DNA of 64,000 nt from CBDCUI01 sp965223115. Lineage in GTDB: Bacteria; Pseudomonadota; Gammaproteobacteria; UBA4575. Made by a program: the position numbers and the translations under genes. The notes under the pieces are model-generated. The model made no database searches, was not told where the DNA came from, and worked only from the letters and a program-made list of their open reading frames with translations. This document shows positions 36,978-46,068 of this stretch, one piece after another (within the stretch, counting starts at the first letter, position 1; every line of letters starts with the position of its first letter). The stretch is taken from positions 744,001 to 808,000 of the forward strand of contig OZ244982.1 in the NCBI GenBank assembly GCA_965223115.1, given 5' to 3'.

Positions 36978-37956
36978 GTGTGTTCCTGCCTGCAAAAGTT
37001 AAATATAAAATCACTATTAGCCACAAAAGAGCTGCAACTGTATATTTTATTGGTGTGCTTATAAATGAAGAAGGCGACCAAAAGGCCTCTATAAAAGCAG
37101 CTACGACTAACATCAGTGCGGCACCCATGACGAGCTGTATACTGTCTTTTGCTGCCAATTTAAGTGCATCTGCACGACTCCTATTGCCAGGGGCATAAAT
37201 AGGGCGAGCTAGCATTAAGCCGGCCATACCGCAGATAACGATTGCTGTAAGTTCAAAAGAGCCATGTCCACTAACAAAGGACCAAAATGTTTCTGTGAAA
37301 CCGAGTTGTGTTAAATATCCTGATATTCCTCCTATGATAATGCCGTTATATAAGAGGAAAAAAATTGAACCAATACCAAGTAAAATCCCACTCGCAAATG
37401 TTTGAAATCCTACTTTTACGTTATTGAAGATATAAAAACCAAACATAGCAAAATCAGTATCTGCTTGGCGGTCTTCCTGTCTGCCTAATTTTTTATTACT
37501 TGGATCATACATATATTCCATATTTGCGACTTGGTAGGGATCCATCACACTATAAATAATCTCATTGTCTTTGAAGCACGCTATTCCCATTGATAAAGCG
37601 GGTATTAAAAACAAAGCTGTTGCCAACCAAAAAGCTTTATAGTTTTGGCGCACAAGATTTGGAAATTTGTTTATAATAAATTCAATTATACGCCATAACC
37701 ATATAGTTTTATGACGGTAAAGATGTTCATGTCCATTTAATACTAAAGAATGAAGGCGCTGAATTAAAATAGGGCTGTAATGTCTTTGTTTTGCAATTGC
37801 ATAAAGACTACATATCTTTCTATAATTTTTAGGAAAATCATAGCGTTCATTAATCGTTGTTTGTTGCTTGTTTTTTCTTTTAGTTAAATCAGCAAGTACA
37901 GATTCAAATTCTAACCAAAAGTCTTGATATTTTTGTTGAAATTGGATTTGCTTCAT
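36967..37956 (-). CDS. Stage II sporulation protein M-like membrane protein
   Basis: The 329-residue protein has a soluble N-terminal part (1-105), then about five or six membrane segments. The SpoIIM signature TFASGILLGIGSIFFLLYNG and ISGYLTQLGF, then FVSGHGSFELTAIVICGMAGLMLA, is visible between 185 and 255. In non-sporulating bacteria these proteins accompany MoxR and RDD genes. No sporulation role is implied. The RDD gene ends 4 bases upstream. Confidence 0.87.
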   Translation of the reverse strand: MKQIQFQQKYQDFWLEFESVLADLTKRKNKQQTTINERYDFPKNYRKICSLYAIAKQRHYSPILIQRLHSLVLNGHEHLYRHKTIWLWRIIEFIINKFPNLVRQNYKAFWLATALFLIPALSMGIACFKDNEIIYSVMDPYQVANMEYMYDPSNKKLGRQEDRQADTDFAMFGFYIFNNVKVGFQTFASGILLGIGSIFFLLYNGIIIGGISGYLTQLGFTETFWSFVSGHGSFELTAIVICGMAGLMLARPIYAPGNRSRADALKLAAKDSIQLVMGAALMLVVAAFIEAFWSPSSFISTPIKYTVAALLWLIVILYLTFAGRNTHAS

Positions 37957-37960
37957 CTTA

Positions 37961-38638
37961 TTACTGGCCTCTTAGCAACCAGTTGGCATATTGGTATAGC
38001 TCTTCAACAGAATTGTTATCTTTTTTCTTAGTTAGTCTGGATAGAATATTTGCTAACTCTTGTTTGCGTGGTGTAGATAAATATTCATAACGCTCTGCAA
38101 AATCCAAGATTGCACGTTGTTCAGTCAGAGTAAGTGGGATTGGTAGTGGTGTGGGGTTACTGTTAGGAGCAGAAATAATATTACTCTCTTTATCTCTATA
38201 AACCACTATCGTTCCGGCAGCGATGTCACCGAGTCGCTTGAATTCTCGGTTGATAAACATGGTAATCAGCCCTAAGGCATAAGCAAAAGGTAAAAAATCT
38301 ACAAAGCGGAGTAGGTTTCTCAATAATGAACTTTGCCAGTTTACCGGTGTGCCATCGTCATGGCATACATATAAGTTAAGGGTCTTTTTACCTGGTGTTG
38401 CGCCTTGATAGAGTTCAAAAAATACGGGGTAAAGCCATTCGAGTAAGAATGTGATGATTAATATAATTCCCCATCCAATGGTTCCGAGCCAGGCAAGTGT
38501 AAAAGAGATACTAATATAGATTGCAGAGCGTATTAGAAAATCTATTAACCACGCTAGAATTCGTACAATAGGACCGGCTAAACGTAATTCCAAATCTACG
38601 CCTTCGGGTACTTCAAACTTACGGATGGTGTCAAACAT
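37961..38638 (-). CDS. RDD-family membrane protein, first gene of MoxR operon
   Basis: The 225-residue protein carries the RDD signature: RILAWLIDFLIRSAIY near residue 27, with Arg and two Asp characteristic of the family. Three membrane helices lie between 30 and 145 (FFELYQGATPGKKTLNL and LRNLLRFVDFLPFAYALGL). The C-terminal 60 residues are soluble. It is the first gene of the six-gene set. The 168 bases upstream, shared with the divergent gene at 38807, must contain the operon promoter. Confidence 0.87.
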   Translation of the reverse strand: MFDTIRKFEVPEGVDLELRLAGPIVRILAWLIDFLIRSAIYISISFTLAWLGTIGWGIILIITFLLEWLYPVFFELYQGATPGKKTLNLYVCHDDGTPVNWQSSLLRNLLRFVDFLPFAYALGLITMFINREFKRLGDIAAGTIVVYRDKESNIISAPNSNPTPLPIPLTLTEQRAILDFAERYEYLSTPRKQELANILSRLTKKKDNNSVEELYQYANWLLRGQ

Positions 38639-38806
38639 GTCAGCTGCTTAACTAGTAATTCAGTATTGATTTTGTAAGAAAGTTATTGAAATCTATGTAT
38701 ATTTTTATCGGCCTAGTTTACTTATTTTTACATATACATCATTGCTAATAATCATGAAGTTAATGAATAATGTGGTAGACGGTAATAATAAACTGGAGGT
38801 TGAGAA

Positions 38807-39343
38807 ATGGCTATCGAGCAATTTTCGGAAGATGAGCAATTTTTGTTGATGAGCATACCCTCAATGATTGGATCAGCCGTGTCTATGTCTGAGAGCAGTG
38901 GAATCATTGGCACAGTTAAAGAAGCCATGGCAAATGCTAAATCGATAATATCTGCTGTGGAATCTTACCCTAATAACCAACTAATTCAGAGTGTGCTGCC
39001 AGTATTAGAAGAAAGACAAGAGGCGATACAACATGCCAAAGATTTTAAGGATAAAGCTATCGCTCGTATGAAGCAAAAAGGGATTAAATCAAAACAAATG
39101 TTTAAACTTCAGTTGCTGGAAGATTGTAGAACAGTAGCAAAGTTATTAAATGAAAAAGTAAGTGATCAAGAAAAACACGAATATAAAGAATGGTCGATGA
39201 AAGTTGCAGAACAGGTCGCCATGGCCGCAAAAGAAGGTGGGTTCTTAGGCTTTGGTGGTCAGCAGATCAGTAAGGGTGAAGTTGAAATGATTCAAGAAAT
39301 TGCTGATGCTCTAGAAACAGAAAGTCCATTTGCATTATTGTAA
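38807..39343 (+). CDS. Hypothetical helical protein
   Basis: The 178-residue soluble protein begins MAIEQFSEDEQFLLMSIPSM. It is predicted all-alpha, with no signal or membrane segment. CTGGAGG precedes the ATG at a good distance. Features are a Gly/Ser-rich turn near residue 30, a Lys-rich helix near 95 (KQKGIKSKQMFK) and EGGFLGFGGQQIS near 145. The last motif recurs in small bacterial proteins of unknown function with a tellurite-resistance-like helical fold, but I cannot confirm that. A strong terminator follows. Confidence 0.72.
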   Translation: MAIEQFSEDEQFLLMSIPSMIGSAVSMSESSGIIGTVKEAMANAKSIISAVESYPNNQLIQSVLPVLEERQEAIQHAKDFKDKAIARMKQKGIKSKQMFKLQLLEDCRTVAKLLNEKVSDQEKHEYKEWSMKVAEQVAMAAKEGGFLGFGGQQISKGEVEMIQEIADALETESPFALL

Positions 39344-39350
39344 ATTGATA

Positions 39351-39376
39351 AGCCCCTGTAAATTTCTACAGGGGCT
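39351..39376. terminator. Bidirectional terminator
   Basis: A perfect 10-bp stem, AGCCCCTGTA at 39351-39360 and TACAGGGGCT at 39367-39376, has a 6-base loop and lies between two convergent genes. It can serve both strands. Confidence 0.8.
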
Positions 39377-39391
39377 AGTACTAAAATTTGA

Positions 39392-39823
39392 TTAATCGAG
39401 GGGAATTCTTATCTTTTGGCCTGGATAGATTAAGTCAGGATCTTTAATCACTTCGCGATTTGCTTCAAATATTTTTGGGTAATCCATTGCATTACCGTAA
39501 TAAGTTTTAGCAATTTTAGATAAGGTGTCTCCACTTTCAATTACATAATACTCTACCTTGGCTTCTGGTTCAGGAGCGCTTAAGTTTTCTGCAGAGACTT
39601 CTGTCACTCCTTTAACATTTCCTGCCATTAGAATCGCTTTTTCATAAGCTTCTCGACTTGAAGCCTGACCAGAAAGCGTGACTTTACCGTTATCATATTC
39701 AACATCGAAAGGATCTACACCAGGGTTGGATTCTTCTACGTGTTGCTTAATTTTATCCGCAGGATCATCATCCATCCCAAAAAGTTTTTTGCCAAAATCT
39801 TTAGCGAAATCAAATAGTCCCAT
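39392..39823 (-). CDS. kbp: Kbp-like BON-LysM protein (potassium-binding protein family)
   Basis: The 143-residue protein starts MGLFDFAKDFGKKLFGMDDD and has a BON domain (about 20-80, GKVTLSGQASSREAYEKA) followed by a LysM domain (92-140, YYVIESGDTLSKIAKTYYGN, ending PGQKIRIP). This is the architecture of E. coli YgaU/Kbp, a cytoplasmic potassium sensor. No signal peptide is present, which agrees with that. It is alone, convergent with the preceding gene, with a terminator between them. Confidence 0.9.
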   Translation of the reverse strand: MGLFDFAKDFGKKLFGMDDDPADKIKQHVEESNPGVDPFDVEYDNGKVTLSGQASSREAYEKAILMAGNVKGVTEVSAENLSAPEPEAKVEYYVIESGDTLSKIAKTYYGNAMDYPKIFEANREVIKDPDLIYPGQKIRIPLD

Positions 39824-39974
39824 TTCTCTCTCACTTTTTTATTCATTAGGGGATACAAAAGCATACCGTGTGAGTATATACAAGTCTATATATTTGATAG
39901 CAACGGGATTAAATAATTTAGAATAGTTGTCAAATAGTTTAAATTCGTAATTAATTTTTTTAAGGAGATAAATA

Positions 39975-40361
39975 ATGTTTAATGCGCTAAGTGTCCCATT
40001 TGGTTGTGTGATGCTATATAACGTTGTCAAGCTAAAAGAAGGTGTTTCTGAAGAAGACGTTGAATTGGCTTTAGGTGAAATGTGTAATGTTGTAAAAAAT
40101 ACTTACGGTGATGATAAAGGAGGATTTATAGGTGGACAGGTATATAAATTCTCAGGCTTTGTTTCAGATGAAGGTTCTATAGCTTCAAAAAGACAGACAC
40201 AAGATCATATTGCTATTGTTACTTATTGGCAGTCTTTTGAGCAGCATGAAAAATCTCATGCCGATGCTACATTTAAAGAAAAATTTGAAGCGTTGGGTGA
40301 ATTTGCAGATGAGACTTATGAAATAGGCTATGAAATGTTGTGGCAGGGTGAGCCAGAGTAA
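39975..40361 (+). CDS. Hypothetical protein with dimeric alpha/beta-barrel-like pattern
   Basis: The 128-residue protein has an excellent ribosome site (TAAGGAG) before its ATG. Strand-helix alternation (VMLYNVVKLKEGVSEEDVEL, then GGFIGGQVYKFSG, HIAIVTYWQSFEQHEKSHA, and FKEKFEALGEF) matches ABM-like dimeric alpha/beta barrels, whose YWxSxExHxxxHA signature is clear. It could be a small monooxygenase or a binding protein. I see no catalytic evidence. It stands alone between divergent and convergent genes. Confidence 0.75.
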   Translation: MFNALSVPFGCVMLYNVVKLKEGVSEEDVELALGEMCNVVKNTYGDDKGGFIGGQVYKFSGFVSDEGSIASKRQTQDHIAIVTYWQSFEQHEKSHADATFKEKFEALGEFADETYEIGYEMLWQGEPE

Positions 40362-40379
40362 GAAATATAGTTTAAGCAT

Positions 40380-40907
40380 CTAACTTTTTTTAGCAGGCGT
40401 TTTGCGCTTACTACGCTTGGTGCTAAGTGTAAACCAATAATCCTTTGTTAATGGATGATAATAATCAGCCTCATCAATTAGTAACTTAGAAGTAGTAGAT
40501 TGCACAGCAGCTATCTCAACACGCACACCTTCTGATTTTAAGTGTCTTACGAGTTCAATAAAATCAGCATCTCCTGACATGATAATAATTGTGTCTACCT
40601 TGCTAGCAACTTGTGTCGCTTTGATTGTAAGAGGTATATCTGCACTTTTATGGCATGGCCTAACCGAGCCATGATAAAAATCATGTAGTCGCTCTTGCAG
40701 TTTTTTGGAGATCTGTTTTCCCTCTCTAAAATATATAAGGCGACTAAGCCCTCTATTATCTAGTAACTTAGGTATCAAAGTGTCAAAATTGAGCATTGTA
40801 TTGGTGTCGTCTGTTTCTGTGTGGATACTGCGCTCAATATTATTACCATCTATTAGAATGGCAACGGATTGGCTAATTTGTACACTTTCTGTCTGAATAT
40901 TTGTCAT
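40380..40907 (-). CDS. NYN-domain (LabA/DUF88) protein
   Basis: The 175-residue protein has the PIN-like NYN fold: AILIDGNNIERSI near residue 15, LIYFREG near 60, IIIMSGDADFIELVRHLKSEG near 108 (quoted in part), and GVRVEIAAV. The acidic residues Asp19 and the SGDADF pair would bind Mg, and such proteins are ribonucleases or RNA-linked factors. The tail is basic (KRSKRKTPAKKS). It is transcribed divergently from the GH13 gene. Confidence 0.87.
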   Translation of the reverse strand: MTNIQTESVQISQSVAILIDGNNIERSIHTETDDTNTMLNFDTLIPKLLDNRGLSRLIYFREGKQISKKLQERLHDFYHGSVRPCHKSADIPLTIKATQVASKVDTIIIMSGDADFIELVRHLKSEGVRVEIAAVQSTTSKLLIDEADYYHPLTKDYWFTLSTKRSKRKTPAKKS

Positions 40908-40985
40908 GTTTGTATTTTAGCTCTTATATTTACATGGTTACAATCAGATTAGACAAATAAACTATATCTCTTATCAGCAACCACT

Positions 40986-41000
40986 AACCTGAGTCAGGTT
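40986..41000. promoter_or_regulatory. Palindrome before the GH13 gene
   Basis: AACCTGA and TCAGGTT flank a single central G, 24 bases before the GH13 start. It is a possible operator, or a weak hairpin in the 5' leader, of unknown regulator. Confidence 0.35.
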
Positions 41001-41023
41001 TTATTAATTTTTAAGAAAAAACA

Positions 41024-42784
41024 ATGGATGTATTAAATTTAACGGATAAACAATTTTTTAAAAGATTATGTTCTCATATCTCAAAAATATATGGGGAAGA
41101 TGATGCAGTAGGTATTGCACAAGAAATTCTAAATATTTTTAATGATGTGCAATCAGATGCGTCGAAAAAAATACGAAAAGATGAAATTACGTACTGGAAC
41201 GAGAAAGATATATTTCTAATTACTTATGGCAACTCTATATGCTCTAAAACCCAAAAGCCATTAGAGGTATTATATAAATTTCTCATGAAATATTTGAAAG
41301 GTGTGGTGAATACTGTTCATATACTGCCTTTTTTTCCATATAGCTCTGATGATGGTTTTGCTGTAATTGATTATAAAAAAGTAAATAAAGAGTTAGGAGA
41401 TTGGTCTAATATTAAAGGTATCGCTGATCAATTTAATCTAATGGTTGATTTGGTTATTAATCATATATCTTCCAAGAGCAAATGGTTTGAACAATATCTA
41501 AATAATGAAAAACCTGGATGTGATTATTTTATAGAAGTACAACCCGGTAAAGAGCTTTCACAAGTTGTAAGGCCCAGAAATAGCACTTTATCTCATGAAG
41601 TAGACACTAAATGTGGTAAAAAACAAGTCTGGTGCACATTTGGCCACGATCAAATTGATTTAAATTTCTCAAATTCTGATGTATTGCTGGAATTTGTAGA
41701 CATTCTTAATTTTTATTTATGTAATGGCGTACGCGTAATACGTTTAGATGCAATTGCATTTTTATGGAAGCAGCTAGGAACATCATGTATTAACCTTTTT
41801 CAGACACATGAAGTTGTGAAAATACTCCGTTTACTGGTGGAAAGATATTTTCCAGGTGTATTGATTATTACAGAGACAAATATACCGAATCTTGAAAATA
41901 TAAAATATTTTGGTAATTCAAATGAAGCTCATATCGTATATAATTTTAGCCTCCCTCCATTATTGCTACATGCCTTATGGAGTGGTAATTCTCAATACTT
42001 AACTAATTGGTCTATGACCCTTCCACCCGCACCAGTAGGCTGTGCTTATTTAAATTTTACAGCTTCTCATGATGGTATTGGATTGCGCCCAGCAGAAGGA
42101 ATTTTATCAGAGCAAGAGATAGATGACTTGGTTTCTGGAATGCAGGACTTTGGAGGCCAAGTTACCTCTAGGTCTATAACTGATGCTGGCGAGAGGCCTT
42201 ATGAAATAAACATTACCTGGTTTGAGGCAATGAAAGGTAATTATGAAGGCACTGATAATTATCAGACTGATAGGTTCTTATGTTCGCAAATTATAATGTT
42301 AGGTTTGGATGGTATCCCTGCATTTTATATTAATAGTCTACTTGCATCTGGTAATGATTATGAAAAATATAAAGCAACACACCATAAAAGATCATTGAAT
42401 CGAAAACAGTGGGATATTGATGAATTAGAATCTCAATTATTTGAAGTTGTACTGAGTTCTTCAAAAGTATTTTATGAACTAAAGAGGATTATTGGTTTAA
42501 GAGTTAAACAGAGTGCATTTCATCCAAATTCTGCACAGTATACTTTTCATTTAGGAGATAAAATTTTTGGTTTTTGGAGACAAAGTATGAATAGAGATCA
42601 GAGTATCTTTGCTATTCATAATATTACTAATACTACACAGGAGTTATTTTTAAGTAATTTAAACTTAATATGCACTGATAATTGGGTCGATTTGATTTCG
42701 TGGGATATAGTGGATACTTCTAAAGATAAATATGTGTTACAACCTTATCAGTGCTTATGGATCACGAATAATATAAAAAATTAG
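41024..42784 (+). CDS. GH13_18 glycoside phosphorylase (sucrose/glucosylglycerate phosphorylase type)
   Basis: The 586-residue enzyme has the GH13 motifs LVINHISSKSKWF (region I), VRVIRLDAIAF with nucleophile Asp242, ITETNIPN with acid/base Glu284, and FTASHDGIGLRPAEG. The lack of a signal peptide and the overall layout point to the sucrose phosphorylase subfamily. It abuts, convergently, a glucosylglycerate-synthesis pair, so glucosylglycerate phosphorylase activity is the best guess. Sucrose phosphorylase cannot be excluded. It would recycle the solute into glucose 1-phosphate and glycerate. Confidence 0.83.
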   Translation: MDVLNLTDKQFFKRLCSHISKIYGEDDAVGIAQEILNIFNDVQSDASKKIRKDEITYWNEKDIFLITYGNSICSKTQKPLEVLYKFLMKYLKGVVNTVHILPFFPYSSDDGFAVIDYKKVNKELGDWSNIKGIADQFNLMVDLVINHISSKSKWFEQYLNNEKPGCDYFIEVQPGKELSQVVRPRNSTLSHEVDTKCGKKQVWCTFGHDQIDLNFSNSDVLLEFVDILNFYLCNGVRVIRLDAIAFLWKQLGTSCINLFQTHEVVKILRLLVERYFPGVLIITETNIPNLENIKYFGNSNEAHIVYNFSLPPLLLHALWSGNSQYLTNWSMTLPPAPVGCAYLNFTASHDGIGLRPAEGILSEQEIDDLVSGMQDFGGQVTSRSITDAGERPYEINITWFEAMKGNYEGTDNYQTDRFLCSQIIMLGLDGIPAFYINSLLASGNDYEKYKATHHKRSLNRKQWDIDELESQLFEVVLSSSKVFYELKRIIGLRVKQSAFHPNSAQYTFHLGDKIFGFWRQSMNRDQSIFAIHNITNTTQELFLSNLNLICTDNWVDLISWDIVDTSKDKYVLQPYQCLWITNNIKN

Positions 42785-43996
42785 TTATTTATTATCTTCT
42801 GTAACTGCATTGTAAATGGATGAAAATATATTTGGGATTGCACTGGCAACTCTAGACCAAGTTGGCATAAAAGGTGTTTCCATAGGGTTTGATAAAAATT
42901 TCTCACCAGCCAACATTATACTTTGAGCGAATAATTCAACAGTACTTTCTTCTTTGTGCCGGTCTACTGAAAGTTTATTCATGGCGGCATCATTTGAGTA
43001 GTTATCAATAAGATCCAGAGCACGTCGGTAGTATGCAGCTTTAATCGTTCTAAATTGTTCAGGTGTTAGAGTGATGCCATATGTAGCTAGTTTTCTAAAG
43101 ATGACTTTAGAAATATCAATGCTCATTTTTGATAAGCCAGCATTGGGATCATTTTCAGAAAGAGGTTGATGTTTGTGATCATAGCAACCCGCAATATCTA
43201 CCTGACAGATTCTTTGGTTTGAGTATCTTCGATACATTTCCGAAAGAATACCGATTTCTAGTCCCCAGTCACTGGGGATGCGTAATGAATTCACTACACC
43301 GGCACGCATAGAGAACTCACCAGCAAGTACGTATCTAAAACTGCCTAAAAAATCTAAATAATCATGTGGGCGTGTAGTTTGTCTTAATGCAGTAAGTAAC
43401 GGTAGAACTAGTAGTCTTGTTACACGGCCCGAGAATCTATCATCATGAGCACGATAGTAATAACCTTTACAAAAGACATAATCAAAAGTGGGATGCATGA
43501 TGGGATATAGCAATTTAGCGGGAATACTGCGGTCGTAAGTTAAAATATCACAATCATGCAAAGCTACGGCTTTGGATTTTCCTGATGCTAGAAAATATCC
43601 TAAACAATACCAGACATTTCTACCTTTACCCGCTTCTGTAGGTGCGAGACTATGTTCATGAATAGCTCGATCGATTTCAGATAGTTTAGGGCCATCGTTC
43701 CATAAAATGACATGATGTTGAGGTAATTTACTAAAAAATTCTTTTGCATGTTGGAATTCTTCCTCATTAGCTGCATCCAATCCAATGATAATTTCCGAGA
43801 TATAGGAAGCTTGTGTTAGTTCTTCAATAATATTTTCTAGGGCAGGACCATGTAGTTCAGAGTATAAGCAAGGTAATATTAACGACATGGGTTTGGACTT
43901 ACTCCAATTGTTGAGTTCTTTTTCTAGTGATTTAGTGTCACGGTTAGTAAGATTGTGTAAAGTTGCAATAACTCCATTTTGAAAAAAATCAGTCAT
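42785..43996 (-). CDS. gpgS: Glucosyl-3-phosphoglycerate synthase
   Basis: The 403-residue GT-A glycosyltransferase is predicted to join NDP-glucose to 3-phosphoglycerate. It shows SLILPCLYSELHG at the start, the GKGRNVWYCLGYFLA nucleotide region, the metal-binding LHDCDIL (DxD) near residue 150, and FCKGYYYRAHDDRFSGRVTR typical of GpgS. The matching phosphatase gene is immediately upstream with a one-base overlap. The product is the first step to glucosylglycerate, an osmolyte. Its stop abuts that of the GH13 gene on the opposite strand. Confidence 0.88.
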   Translation of the reverse strand: MTDFFQNGVIATLHNLTNRDTKSLEKELNNWSKSKPMSLILPCLYSELHGPALENIIEELTQASYISEIIIGLDAANEEEFQHAKEFFSKLPQHHVILWNDGPKLSEIDRAIHEHSLAPTEAGKGRNVWYCLGYFLASGKSKAVALHDCDILTYDRSIPAKLLYPIMHPTFDYVFCKGYYYRAHDDRFSGRVTRLLVLPLLTALRQTTRPHDYLDFLGSFRYVLAGEFSMRAGVVNSLRIPSDWGLEIGILSEMYRRYSNQRICQVDIAGCYDHKHQPLSENDPNAGLSKMSIDISKVIFRKLATYGITLTPEQFRTIKAAYYRRALDLIDNYSNDAAMNKLSVDRHKEESTVELFAQSIMLAGEKFLSNPMETPFMPTWSRVASAIPNIFSSIYNAVTEDNK

Positions 43997-44802
43997 TAGG
44001 ATAAATCCTTAAGTAAATCTAATAATGTGTCATTCCAGCCTTGAGGGCCTTCACTGCTAGCATAAAGGAGATTTCTACTATTATCGAGGTGCTCTTTTGG
44101 TGCAATAGGGTTGGGAATTAGGATGCCATAATCAGCTGCTTTAAGCATTTTATAGTCATTTGGGCTATCACCCAAGGCAATAGAAATTAGTTCAGTGTTT
44201 AGTTGTTTTTGAAATTTATCGATTAGTAGTGACATGGTAGTAGCCTTGTCATGATAACCCATAACATGAAAGAAACGTCCACCTTTAAGTAGCTGAAGAT
44301 TCTCTGTGTTCAATATTTTTGTGAACTCTTTTAGATTTTTCTCATTGTCTAGCCAATGCACAGGTTCTGTACATTCTCTTTGATTGGCCATGAGCGCTAA
44401 ATCTCTAGTTAACCCTGTCAATGCAATAATTTCATCAGTTGTCATAATATTGAAATAAGTAAACTGATAATGGTTACGCAATTTTTCTAATAAGCTATTA
44501 ATGTTTTGTCTAGAGACACCAATCAACTGATGCTCATATTCAACTTTATTTTGTTTAATAGCTGAAAAATATTGCTTTGGTGATGAAAGTAGCCCACCGT
44601 TTTCCGAAATAAACGGATGATACATATTAGTTTGTCTGCATAATTCGTATATTTCTACTGCAGTTTTGCTGCTCGTGTAAATTAGAGATATGTTGTTATG
44701 GCGTATATAGTCTAGGCATGGTGTAGCTGCTGTATAGCTATAGTCATTATGGTCAAGCAGAGTTCCATCCAAGTCGGTAAAAATGATAATTTGTTTTTTC
44801 AT
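43996..44802 (-). CDS. gpgP: Glucosyl/mannosyl-3-phosphoglycerate phosphatase
   Basis: The 268-residue HAD-IIB phosphatase has FTDLDGTLLDH (motif I, nucleophile Asp), IYTSSKTAVEI (motif II), and SIALGDSPNDYKMLKAADYG (motifs III-IV). It removes the phosphate from glucosyl-3-phosphoglycerate to give glucosylglycerate. It overlaps gpgS by one base. The HGG-like metal loop residues GGRFFHVMG typical of the MPGP branch are also present. Confidence 0.88.
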   Translation of the reverse strand: MKKQIIIFTDLDGTLLDHNDYSYTAATPCLDYIRHNNISLIYTSSKTAVEIYELCRQTNMYHPFISENGGLLSSPKQYFSAIKQNKVEYEHQLIGVSRQNINSLLEKLRNHYQFTYFNIMTTDEIIALTGLTRDLALMANQRECTEPVHWLDNEKNLKEFTKILNTENLQLLKGGRFFHVMGYHDKATTMSLLIDKFQKQLNTELISIALGDSPNDYKMLKAADYGILIPNPIAPKEHLDNSRNLLYASSEGPQGWNDTLLDLLKDLS

Positions 44803-44820
44803 TATTGGAGTGTGATGAGA

Positions 44821-45642
44821 CTAGATTTCTAGTGAGCTAGTTTTCTCTAGAAATTTTTTAGTCAAGCCTAACAATTCAAGACTATTGTTGATAACACAAT
44901 CCGGTTGGTGTGGATGTTTGGATGTGCCAGGAAAGATTTTATCAATCCATGCTTGATCCCATCCTGCACCATTGTAAAAGATCGCTGTAACACCTGCATC
45001 TTTGGCAGCAATAATGTCTGTTGTACTGTCACCAACATACCAAGCATGTGGTCCTGCTTCTATATGTAAATTACTTAATACTTTTAATATCAAATCTGGT
45101 GCAGGTTTGCGATGTTCAACATCGTCTCCGCACACAATAGCATCAAAAAGGTATGTCCAGTCTGTGTTATCCACGCATGTAAGTTCTTTTTCTAAAAATT
45201 GACGACTTCTATTTGAGAGTACGGCTAATTTTAGCTTCATTGATTTTAGTTCTTGTAAGACGTGTTCAAATCTTTCTTCTAAAGCAGTAACGTGTCCAAA
45301 ATAATTTTTGTAGGCAATATCAAAAGCTTTGTGAGCCATTTTTTTGGCTATAGCATTGTCACCAAACAGAATTTCAAAGATATCTGTGCGTGAAATTTTA
45401 CGTGCTTCTTTTATTTTGGGGTGAAGCTTTTTGTGTTCTTTGACATATTTAAGAAGTTTTGCGTCGTCTATAGTTTTACTATCTTCGATTTTTATAAGTT
45501 GATCTATTAAATCAAGCTGTTCAAGTTTTGGTAATACATCATCTATAGCGAGGTACATTGCATCATGTGTATCAACTAACGTTGCATGCCAATCAAATAT
45601 AATAGTAGTAGGTGCAGCATATGGTATGTCTAAAATGCTCAT
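44821..45642 (-). CDS. HAD-superfamily hydrolase (phosphoglycolate phosphatase-like)
   Basis: The 273-residue protein has TIIFDWHATLVDTHD (motif I, where Trp-His replaces the usual Asp-Gly), AVLSNRSRQFLEKEL, a Lys in EHRKPAPDLI and WYVGDSTTDIIAAKDAG. The motif I change leaves the nucleophile Asp in place but removes the general acid (FDWHA instead of FDxDG), so activity may be altered. It lies 18 bases upstream of gpgP in the same direction and may act on a phosphorylated sugar intermediate. Confidence 0.85.
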   Translation of the reverse strand: MSILDIPYAAPTTIIFDWHATLVDTHDAMYLAIDDVLPKLEQLDLIDQLIKIEDSKTIDDAKLLKYVKEHKKLHPKIKEARKISRTDIFEILFGDNAIAKKMAHKAFDIAYKNYFGHVTALEERFEHVLQELKSMKLKLAVLSNRSRQFLEKELTCVDNTDWTYLFDAIVCGDDVEHRKPAPDLILKVLSNLHIEAGPHAWYVGDSTTDIIAAKDAGVTAIFYNGAGWDQAWIDKIFPGTSKHPHQPDCVINNSLELLGLTKKFLEKTSSLEI

Positions 45643-45647
45643 GAATA

Positions 45648-46016
45648 CTATTGCTTGTAATACTTAATAACAATATATATACAATATGACAAAGTGATTA
45701 ATAAACCTAAAAACTCTCGTGTTTGTTCTATATATATTTTTTCATCTGACATGGTAGAAAAAATTTCCTGAAGATTGGAGTTTTGGATAAATTCAATAAC
45801 ACCAGGAAAAACTAGCAAAATCATAATAAATGTAATCAGACAAAATAGAATAGCCCATGCTTGTAAACAGGGGTTGCAAATATCATAGTAAACTAAGCAT
45901 GCCATCAATGCTGTTGCAAGGTATATGCTAATCCATATCACTCGGTCTGGATCATTCCATTGTAATGCTGCAAAGCTAAGCATTAATAGGGCAAAAACTA
46001 TATGAATAGCTTTCAT
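45648..46016 (-). CDS. TMEM220-family membrane protein
   Basis: The 122-residue protein has four hydrophobic helices and the family motif QWNDPDRVIWISIYL in the first 35 residues. TMEM220 homologues are small membrane proteins of unknown role. It ends 5 bases before the HAD gene start, in the same operon. Polar loops contain no catalytic pattern. Confidence 0.8.
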   Translation of the reverse strand: MKAIHIVFALLMLSFAALQWNDPDRVIWISIYLATALMACLVYYDICNPCLQAWAILFCLITFIMILLVFPGVIEFIQNSNLQEIFSTMSDEKIYIEQTREFLGLLITLSYCIYIVIKYYKQ

Positions 46017-46068
46017 AAGAATATAAGAAACTTTTTAAATATGGCAAGCAAAGACTTGCTTGCAGGAA

